From Basidiobolus meristosporus CBS 931.73 (Eukaryota; Basidiobolomycota; Basidiobolomycetes; Basidiobolales; Basidiobolaceae): a stretch of 64,000 nt of DNA. Below the pieces are notes generated by a model that saw only the letters and a program-made list of their open reading frames with translations, was not told the DNA's origin and did not search any database. The stretch is from the NCBI GenBank assembly GCA_002104905.1, contig MCFE01000033.1, positions 124,001-188,000 on the forward strand. The letters are read 5' to 3'. Shown in pieces: positions 56,797-64,000 of the stretch. Each line of letters opens with the position of its first letter. The first letter of the stretch is position 1. The position numbers and the translations under genes are program-made.

Positions 56797-57328
56797 ACGA
56801 ACGGCCATAAGAAATGCAATCATCGCAGGCATTGCTGTATAATTCGAGCAGAAAGAACGATGGATATAGTGTAGATCTGTAAATAGCTGAATTTAATATC
56901 ATGAACAATAGATTCCAACATATTCTATATGGAACGCCCGCTTATTCCTCACCTTTACATGGCTCTGTTTCGTATATGTCAGGAATTTCACTACAATTGA
57001 TACATAATTAAATCGATTAGTACTGTACGTCGCGCCTTCAGTTACCAATCGAGCATCATCTTATCTGTATCCTGGAGATATCCTGGTATCGTGCTTGATG
57101 TCTACCTATATGTCAAGTCCGATAGTTGCCTAGCATCAAATCATTGCGCTTGGATACGAGTGGTAACAAATCACAAAGCGCACCTTCTCTCAAACATCCG
57201 AACCGCACTGATATGGCAAATCTAAATATACATAAATGTCTGTAATATGATTTTTTTGCTAGTCCAGATGCTCTATGTTACCATTTATTGCCACCAAGTT
57301 CCGATCAGAATTCCGCTGGAGCTACCAA
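56797..57328. other. CNT gene 5-6 spacer
   Basis: 3' flank of gene 5 and upstream sequence of gene 6; no gene seen. Confidence 0.45.
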
Positions 57329-57376
57329 AATAAAATTAAGCGTGTGTTGAGTAACGTACGCTCGAAACTATAAAAG
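57329..57376 (+). promoter_or_regulatory. Promoter module of CNT gene 6
   Basis: AATAAAATTAAGCGTGTG followed by AACGTACG (57329-57360), then TATAAAAG at 57369-57376, 81 bp before the ATG. Confidence 0.6.
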
Positions 57377-57449
57377 GGCATCAAGTGGTGTAGCTCCTTA
57401 AGCAGATCACAAACTCCACTCTTTTTACCCTAAACGTTATAACATTCCC

Positions 57450-59132
57450 ATGGATTTAGAAATGTCAACTCGGGAAAACCAGGATCAGAAGGTTGAATCC
57501 GTTCCTGCTTCTCTATTGCCTACCAACGTCCATGAAACCTTTGTTGAAGACGAGTCGGAGAAGAAAAAGAGTTCGGAGCAAGTGGTGAAGCCTACACTGT
57601 ATCAGCGCTACCGACTTTACATTCACATTGCTGCTGTGCTTCTCTACACCGGTTATATTATTGCCGCATGGATTCTCCACGGCAGACAGAGTCTCGTGGC
57701 CTCCTTGCTCTGGGCATTTGTTTGCCTTAAGATCATGTTTTACCATGTCCCTACTACCATTCTCACAACACCATTGGGCTGGTTCTTCACCTTCTGGATC
57801 GACTTTGCCATGAAATTCTCGCTGAGGGTGCGCTGGATAGTCTCCCTTGTTTTCACTGTGGCCTTGATTGTTGGTGTGACATTGGGATTGCCAGTGGATG
57901 AGAGCAAAGGTACCCTAGCTCAAAGAGGTCGATCATTAGGCGGCTTGTGCGTTTTCATTATCGTACTCTATGTCACATCGAAGGATCGCAAAAAGATTCG
58001 TTGGGCCACTGTCATTGTTGGAGTCCTTATGCAATATCTTCTTGGCCTGTTCATCCTCAAGACTTCTGTCGGTTATGACATCTTCAACTGGTTGTCACAT
58101 CTGTGTACCACACTCCTTGATTTCTCCAACACTGGTATGGCGTTCATCGTTGGTGACAAGGTGGCCAATTCAGGATCATTCGCCACCGCAGTTTTACCAG
58201 CAGTTCTATTCTTCGCTTCTATCGTCAAGATTGTTTACTTTCTTGGAGGTATGCAATGGATTGTCAGTAAGATTGCCTGGTTCATGGTTAGAGTAATGAG
58301 TACCAGCGGTGCTGAATCCACTGTTGCTGCGGCTTCGCCTTTTGTTGGTCAGGGAGAATCGTCATTACTGGTACTTCCATTCTTGGAAACCATGACCAAA
58401 TCGGAGATTCATTCTACCATGACATCTGGCTTTGCCACCATTTCTGGATCAGTATTGGTTGGATTCATCTCCATGGGTGCCGACCCGCAGACACTCATTA
58501 CCTCATGTGTCATGTCAACTCCATGCGGTTTAGCCATCTCTAAGATGCGTATTCCTGAGACTGGGGAGCCAGTTACAAAAGGAAAGGTTCATATTCCACA
58601 AACAGAGGAGAAGGAATCTAATTTCCTACACGCTGCGGCCAACGGTGCCGCTCAAGGTATTCATCTGGCGCTTTTGATTGCGGCCACCGTTCTTGCCTTC
58701 ATGTCGCTGCTAGCCTTGGTGAACGCATTCCTTACCTGGTTTGGCCGCTTTATTAACATCGAGCAGTTAACCCTTCAGTTGATCATGGGATACATCTATG
58801 TTCCATTCATCTGGTTTGTTGGTATTCCCCAAGAAAATGTGTTGACTGTTTCTCGCTTGATGGCCACCAAGACATTCGTCAACGAGTTCGTCGCCTTCGG
58901 TGAGCTCACCACCCCAGCCATTGCCGACGTATTACTCCCTCGCTCCAAGCATCTTGCGGTGTACTGTCTCTGTGGATTCGCCAACTTCGGATCAATCGGT
59001 ATTCAAATCGGAGCATTGGGATCGATGGCCCCTTCACGTAGACAGGATCTTGCCGAACTGGCGTTCTCGGCCATGTTGTGCGGTACCATGTCGACCTTGA
59101 TGAGCGCTACCATCGCTGGTATGCTAATGTAG
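57450..59132 (+). CDS. Concentrative nucleoside transporter, array gene 6 (intact)
   Basis: CNT (SLC28/NupC) proteins import nucleosides through the plasma membrane with Na+ or H+. One exon encodes 560 aa. Residues 1-60 are hydrophilic and cytosolic, as in eukaryotic members, then membrane segments start at IHIAAVLLYTGYIIAAWIL. The core has FIVGDKVANSGSFATAVLPAV...FLGGMQWIV, the first re-entrant hairpin SPFVGQGESSLLVLPFLE with Gln301 and Glu303 (equivalent to nucleobase contacts Gln154 and Glu156 of Vibrio CNT), GFATISGSVLVGFISMG, the second hairpin NEFVAFGEL and the ribose-contact CGFANFGS. No frameshift is present. It converges with gene 7. Confidence 0.95.
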   Translation: MDLEMSTRENQDQKVESVPASLLPTNVHETFVEDESEKKKSSEQVVKPTLYQRYRLYIHIAAVLLYTGYIIAAWILHGRQSLVASLLWAFVCLKIMFYHVPTTILTTPLGWFFTFWIDFAMKFSLRVRWIVSLVFTVALIVGVTLGLPVDESKGTLAQRGRSLGGLCVFIIVLYVTSKDRKKIRWATVIVGVLMQYLLGLFILKTSVGYDIFNWLSHLCTTLLDFSNTGMAFIVGDKVANSGSFATAVLPAVLFFASIVKIVYFLGGMQWIVSKIAWFMVRVMSTSGAESTVAAASPFVGQGESSLLVLPFLETMTKSEIHSTMTSGFATISGSVLVGFISMGADPQTLITSCVMSTPCGLAISKMRIPETGEPVTKGKVHIPQTEEKESNFLHAAANGAAQGIHLALLIAATVLAFMSLLALVNAFLTWFGRFINIEQLTLQLIMGYIYVPFIWFVGIPQENVLTVSRLMATKTFVNEFVAFGELTTPAIADVLLPRSKHLAVYCLCGFANFGSIGIQIGALGSMAPSRRQDLAELAFSAMLCGTMSTLMSATIAGMLM

Positions 59133-59722
59133 GCTACGGTTTTCTTGAAGATCTGTATATAGTATCAAATCATCAATATCTTTAAATCAAATTTTAATTA
59201 TCCAACGGTAGTTTTAATAATTATGTTACATACACCTTAATATTAACACCTGTACATATCACCAGTAAATATAACCACTCATTCATTTCACATTTACATT
59301 TCCGTATCTGTTTTGTCACTTTTTCTGATTCGGATTCATTTTGTTTTTTGGTTTCCATTTCTAAAAATATCCTAGTGCCTGAAGGAGATACTGATTTTCG
59401 GATAACACTGAAAATCCGAATATCCGCACAAATCCTTGCGGTTTTCCCAATTTTTTTCCACTGCAATCGACAATCGCCAATCTAGAAAGAATTCGTGGAA
59501 TTCAGGTGACAGCCAGATATGGTAATAACAGCTTTCTGGAATGGCTCGCATACCAAATCAGGGATATTTCCAGGGTTCAATTTAGGGATTGCCAAAAATG
59601 TTGCAATAATTATATTATGGTTTGTGGTTGGTGTGGTGCTAGGACATATGATTTTCGCTGCAGCAGAATCAAAATTTACATTGTACAACGAGATTCATCG
59701 GAATGCTATAGATGAGGACAGC
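59133..59722. other. Convergent spacer between CNT genes 6 and 7
   Basis: AT-rich 3' flanks with two short inverted stretches near 59400-59425 (GATTTTCGGATAACACTGAAAATCCG). No gene. Confidence 0.45.
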
Positions 59723-61390
59723 CTACATTAGCATACCAGCGATGGTGGCGCTCATCAAGGTCGACATGGTACCGCACAACATGGCCGAGAACGCCAGTTC
59801 GGCAAGATCCTGTCTACGTGAAGGGGCCATCGATCCCAATGCTCCGATTTGAATACCGATTGATCCGAAGTTGGCGAATCCGCAGAGACAGTACACTGCC
59901 AAGGACTGAGTACGTGGAAGCAATTTGGCAACCATTTCTTTGCTGGTCAGTGTTCCAAAGGCCACAAACTCGTTCACAAACATCTTGGTAGCCATCAGAC
60001 GAGCTACATCCACGCAATCGCGCTGAGGAATGCCAACAAGCCAGATGAATGGAACAAAAATATATCCCATAATCAACTGCAGGGTCAAGTTGTCAATGTT
60101 GATAAAGTTCCCGAACCAAGTGAGCAGAGCGTTCACCAAAGCAAGAAGTGACATGAATGCAAGCACCGTAGCTCCGATCAAAAGTGCCAAGTGGATACCC
60201 TGGGCCGCACCGTTGGCAGCAGCGTGTAGGAAATTGGCTTCCTTGTCCTCAGAAGGTGGGATACGCACTTTTCCTTTTGTAACTGGCTCTCCAGTCTCGG
60301 GGATACGCATCTTCGAGATGGCTAAACCGCAAGGGGTTGACATGACACAGGAGGTAATGAGAGACTGGGAATCAACGCCCATGGAGATGAATCCAACCAA
60401 CACTGATCCAGAAATGGTGGCAAAACCGGACACCATTGTTGAGTGAATCTCGGCCTTTGTCATGGTTTCTAAGAACGGTAGAACCAGTAATGCCGATTCA
60501 CCTTGGCCAACGAAGGGAGAAGCAGCGGCAACAGTGGATTCCGCTCCGCTGGTGCCCATAACTCTGACCATGAACCAGGCTACCTTTCTCACCATCCATT
60601 GCATACCTCCAAAGAAGTACACGATCTTCACGATAGCCGCAAAGAAGAGCACAGCTGGAAGAACAGTGGTAGCGAATACCTTGGTGTTTGCAACATCGTC
60701 GCCAGCAATGAAGGCCAAACCGTTGTTCGAGAACTCGAGAAGAGTCGAGCACAAGTCAGATAACCAATGGAAAATATCGTAGCCAACCGATGTCTTGAGG
60801 ATAAACAAGCCCAAGATGAACTGCATCAAGATGCCTACAATGACGGTGGCCCAGCGGATCTTCTTACGGTTGGACGAGGTTGCATATAGCACGAGAAGGA
60901 ATACACATAGACCGCAAAGCGATCTGACTCTGTCAACAAGGCTGCTGTGACCTTCTTTCACAGGAAGCCCGAGCGTCACACCGGCAATGAGGCCAACGGT
61001 GAAAATGATCGCGCTGATCCAGCGAACTTTACTAGGGAATCTCATGGCAAATCTAATCAAGGTCGAAAAGAACCAGCCCAAAGGCTTGGTAAGGATGGTG
61101 GTGGGCACGTGGTAGAACATAATCTTTAACGAAACAAATGCCCAGATCAGCGACATGACAAGGGTGTCACGTCCATGAAGAATCCATGCGGCGATCATAT
61201 ATCCAGTATACAATACCACCGCAGCGATATGGAAGTAGAGACGATAGCGTTGATAAAGTGATCCCTTTTCCTCGGGCTTTTCGGGTTGCTTCTTTTCATC
61301 TTCATCAATGTAAGAGTCATTTGCAGTGGTAGGCAAGAAAGAGACCGGGACTGACTCCGTTTGCGCGTTTTGAGCTTCGTGGACAGACAT
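59723..61390 (-). CDS. Concentrative nucleoside transporter, array gene 7 (intact, inverted)
   Basis: One exon of 555 codons on the minus strand. It keeps the canonical SPFVGQGESALLVLPF with Gln296, EFVAFGTL at the second hairpin and CGFANFGSIG near the end. The N-terminus (HEAQNAQTESVPVSFLP) matches the plus-strand genes, so all seven share one ancestor. It is the most diverged copy together with gene 6. Distinctive residues are VDSQSLI and IPQRDCVDVARL where the others have QKDVLTVSRL, which may affect substrate or transport rate. No frame lesion. Confidence 0.95.
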   Translation of the reverse strand: MSVHEAQNAQTESVPVSFLPTTANDSYIDEDEKKQPEKPEEKGSLYQRYRLYFHIAAVVLYTGYMIAAWILHGRDTLVMSLIWAFVSLKIMFYHVPTTILTKPLGWFFSTLIRFAMRFPSKVRWISAIIFTVGLIAGVTLGLPVKEGHSSLVDRVRSLCGLCVFLLVLYATSSNRKKIRWATVIVGILMQFILGLFILKTSVGYDIFHWLSDLCSTLLEFSNNGLAFIAGDDVANTKVFATTVLPAVLFFAAIVKIVYFFGGMQWMVRKVAWFMVRVMGTSGAESTVAAASPFVGQGESALLVLPFLETMTKAEIHSTMVSGFATISGSVLVGFISMGVDSQSLITSCVMSTPCGLAISKMRIPETGEPVTKGKVRIPPSEDKEANFLHAAANGAAQGIHLALLIGATVLAFMSLLALVNALLTWFGNFINIDNLTLQLIMGYIFVPFIWLVGIPQRDCVDVARLMATKMFVNEFVAFGTLTSKEMVAKLLPRTQSLAVYCLCGFANFGSIGIQIGALGSMAPSRRQDLAELAFSAMLCGTMSTLMSATIAGMLM

Positions 61391-61474
61391 TTTTGGTCAC
61401 GAATCTTTGGTGGAAAGTGTAGAAATTGTAAGAGTAGAAGAGAAGAATGGTTTGCGGATAATCAGGTAAAAGCA

Positions 61475-61482
61475 CTTTTATA
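61475..61482 (-). promoter_or_regulatory. TATA box of CNT gene 7
   Basis: TATAAAAG on the minus strand, 92 bp before the ATG at 61390. The upstream AATAAA...GCGTG motif of the other copies is not evident. Confidence 0.7.
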
Positions 61483-62691
61483 GGCTTCGATAAATTTTCC
61501 AAACCACCCTTCCTAATCTGGATCATTTCTTTATAACGAATAATCTTAACATTGTTTGACTAGCGCCCCGATTCGAATGTTAATTCATTTTGAATGATAC
61601 CATAAAGAGAATACTGGGCTTCAATTCACCACAATCGTCGGTTCTTGATGCCCCTCGACCCTATTGGATTCGATCAAAAAATTTCTGCTCCAAATACAGC
61701 AACGTCTCAAACAATGATTCTTCCCGCTCATTAGAAGTGCTTGAGAGTGCTAACAAGAGCGCTTTACCTGGAATGCTCTTTTTATTGCCATCGCATCAGC
61801 GGTTCCCTCTTTTTCGCCATATTTGTCTCTTTAATCCTGGGAAAGAGAGGATGGTGTTACCGCTGAAAGCCACAGCATAATACGGCACACGAGAATAGAA
61901 TTTCCCTGCATACATGTCAAGCCCTATATGGGTCATTCGCGTTGAAGTGCGTATTTCTATGAGCTTTCGGTTACTCCACTCGCATTATACATATCGAGTC
62001 CTTTGCCTCGTTACCTTCACATATCGAGTCTGAATTCTTTGCCGACGGTTGCTTTTCGCATATCGAGCCTAGCGCCTAAGGACTTTGAGTGCAACCATGC
62101 ATATTCCGGTCCCTCATCGATGCTAATGCTTATTTATAGCTGGTCGTTGACTACGTATATATTCCACCCCAGCACCAAGTACCGAGTGAATATTCATTCA
62201 TTGGCTCTTGAGCACGGTGACGCAGGCAATCATCAACGACCTCAAAAGAGAAAAATGAGGGCAAAAAAGGAATCTCCGATGAGCTGCCCAGTCCAATCCT
62301 TGGCAACTCCGGTGTGGACACAATACCATTACTGGCATCGAAGTGCTAATTTCTCAGGATCAGAAATTTATCCATTTTGAGGTTCTCTTGACGAGGAATT
62401 TCTTGCTATATCCATACACCTGTCCTACAGCGCCATCACATGGTCTACCATGGCAACTGCCCATCTTACACAGTAAGGAGGCTTGTAAGATGCTGATCTT
62501 TGCCAACTAAGTACCGCTGCCAGTAGGTCAAGCAATCTCTCGCTAACCAACACTGTCGACTGTGACCTGATAAATTGCCGGAGGACCAAAATGGTAAAAT
62601 TAAGTATCACGAATTACCCATGTAATGAGCTAACGGTGCAGTGAACTAAAGAGATTCCGCTGGTGTGAAGCGTCTTGCGGAGGTAAGAAAG
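61483..62691. other. Spacer between CNT gene 7 and the chitinase
   Basis: Short frames occur (61590-61880, 62003-62380) without recognisable domains or consistent splice sites. TATCGAGTC/TATCGAGCC recurs at 61992, 62022 and 62061. No gene supported. Confidence 0.4.
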
Positions 62692-62699
62692 TATAAAAG
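62692..62699 (+). promoter_or_regulatory. TATA box of the chitinase gene
   Basis: TATAAAAG lies 60 bp before the ATG at 62752, at the usual distance for a strong, regulated fungal promoter. Confidence 0.6.
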
Positions 62700-62751
62700 T
62701 TCCCGTGCTATTGATCAGAACTTCAGAAAGCGTCCAATTCTCTTAGTCCCT

Positions 62752-64000
62752 ATGGGTCCTCGCGCAAAAACTCTCCTTGCTTTGGCTGGTTCCTTCTTGG
62801 TCACCCGTTCCGCTGTAGCGTTTGATGTAGGTGCCATTTACGATGTAAAGTAGAGGGAAATGTTCTAAATACGTTGAACGCTTTCTGATAGGCCACTTGC
62901 AATAACAATCTTGTAGCATGTATGTATCTTTGTTTAACACTAATCAACCTTGTAACGTTCACTAAATTCTCATCCTGTAGACTGGTAAAGCACCGTTATA
63001 ACCAAGTGAATCTACTGGCGTTACTAAATGGATTACTTTTCATGTCAATCTTTCACAAATCCAGGGGTCAGAACAGTTACGGTGGTGGTGGCGGCGACTC
63101 TAGTGGTTGGCAGAAGAATTTGGCTTATTATTGCCAAGATGACACCGTTGATGTGATCCCAGTTTGTAAGTTCTACAAGTGGCGTACAAAAATCCCAATA
63201 GGAACTAATGACCTCTACGCACGCAGCTTTTCTGAACACCTTCTTTGGCAAGGGCGGATTTCCTGAGCTGAACCTGGCTAATGTACTTCATCAGTCCTCA
63301 GCCATTGCTCCACTTTTCTCTAACAGTTTCCTCTTTAGACTTGCAACGTCAAAGACAATGCCACCTTCCCGGGAACCAACATGGTCAATTGCCCTAGCAT
63401 TGGTGATGATATCAAGTACTGTCAATCCCGTGGTAAATCGATCATTCTTTCTCTGGGAGGAGCAGGTGGATCGTACGGATTCCAGAATGACGCACAAGCC
63501 CAAGGTTTTGCCACCCAAGTTTGGTAAGTTTCTGATTGGTCAGATTAAATTCCGTACTGAGAATAACAATGCTGGCAATTAGGAACCTATTCCTTGGTGG
63601 AAAGTCCGATACTAGACCATTTGGTGACGCCGTCTTTGATGGAGTTGATCTCGATATCGAAGGCGGAGGTCCTACTGGGTATGTGGCATTTGTCAACCAG
63701 CTTCGCTCATACTACCAGCAAGATAAAAGCAAGAAATACTTGATTGCTGCTGCTCCCCAATGTGTTTACCCTGGTACGTACTGGTGACTTCTTATCCAAA
63801 TGAAAACGAGTGTTTTCTGATTGTTGCATCTACCGAAATCTTAGATGGCCAGCTAAGCAGCACCTTGAACAATGCGTGGTTCGATTTAGTTTTTGTCCAG
63901 TTTTACAACAATCCATGTAAGTGGATCTCCTATATCGAACGTACAGCTCCAGACTGATACGTTGTTCGACCTATAGGTGGTTTGCAGTATTACAACAACT
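62752..64000 (+). CDS. Secreted GH18 class III chitinase (5' part, runs off window)
   Basis: It hydrolyses chitin outside the cell, with retention through substrate-assisted catalysis. Exons are inferred at 62752-62826, 62892-62919, 62981-62984, 63065-63165, 63227-63282, 63339-63523, 63583-63773, 63845-63916 and 63977 onward. Residues 1-24 form a signal peptide ([16 protein letters not shown]). Then come CNNNLVAYWGQNSYG, a Gly-rich loop, [19 protein letters not shown], the strand [14 protein letters not shown] and the catalytic DxxDxDxE motif in [11 protein letters not shown], followed by VQFYNNPC. The third exon is only 4 nt (ACTG) and supplies parts of Tyr and Trp in YWGQN. The 3' end lies outside the window, so binding domains cannot be judged. 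Confidence 0.9.

Noticed and set aside
61590-61880. 96-codon plus-strand frame and antisense coding-like words (LFETLLYLEQKFF) between CNT gene 7 and the chitinase
   Set aside because: No start, splice sites or family motif make a consistent gene on either strand.

Overview
The window is nuclear DNA of a filamentous fungus. The evidence is spliceosomal introns of about 50-100 nt with GTAAGT/GTATGT donors and CTAAT/TACTAAA branch sites, fungal-type GH18 class III chitinase, TFIIH, INO80, CCR4-NOT and SMN-complex subunits, and LTR and CACTA transposons. Retention of a Gemin6 homologue, a serpin, degenerate RNI-type leucine-rich repeats and an expanded nucleoside-transporter array suggests an early-diverging (zygomycete-grade) lineage rather than an ascomycete yeast. 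This placement is inference only.

Positions 1-21.7 kb are a nested transposon graveyard, AT-rich and poor in CpG. It holds two PIF/Harbinger-like copies with divergent transposase and second ORFs (1-1036 and about 8.0-10.3 kb), a fragmented CACTA/EnSpm tnp2 element on the minus strand (about 3.2-6.5 kb), and two roughly 1.07 kb solo LTRs with 4-bp target duplications (4889-5971, 6770-7830). It also holds a truncated Ty3/gypsy element (10985-13796, minus) sitting inside a Ty1/copia copy that itself sits inside an older copia copy. One complete copia element (15742-20426) has two 349-bp LTRs, a GGAAG target duplication and an uninterrupted 1314-codon gag-pol, and is inserted into an older, inverted LTR of its own family. 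The transition zone (21.7-23.1 kb) carries a decayed RNI-type LRR gene.

Positions 23.1-42.3 kb are a gene-dense housekeeping block: ARP8 (INO80), RNase H2 subunit C, SDS22, NOP10, Gemin6, a UGO1/SLC25A46-type outer-mitochondrial carrier, a mitochondrial flavin-reductase-fold protein, a CNOT10-like TPR protein, glycine-cleavage H protein, a serpin, SSL1 (TFIIH p44), GCN20/ABCF3 and a GATA zinc-finger protein. I built the exon models by joining consensus splice sites that keep conserved protein motifs in frame. The jobs are mixed (chromatin, RNA biology, mitochondria, translation control) and no functional cluster is evident.

Positions 43.9-61.4 kb hold seven intronless concentrative nucleoside transporter (CNT/SLC28-type) genes: six head-to-tail on the plus strand and one inverted at the right end. 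All have a TATAAAAG box 74-93 bp before the start codon, and most share a further upstream motif. Genes 1-5 each carry exactly one extra base that breaks the frame; genes 6 and 7 are intact. Genes 1-5 also replace the conserved Gln of the nucleobase-binding GQxE motif with Met.

The right edge (62.75-64.0 kb) is the 5' part of a secreted GH18 class III chitinase whose reading frame requires a 4-nt microexon. Secreted chitinase, nucleoside uptake and a serpin would fit a scavenging or animal-associated lifestyle, but that is speculation.
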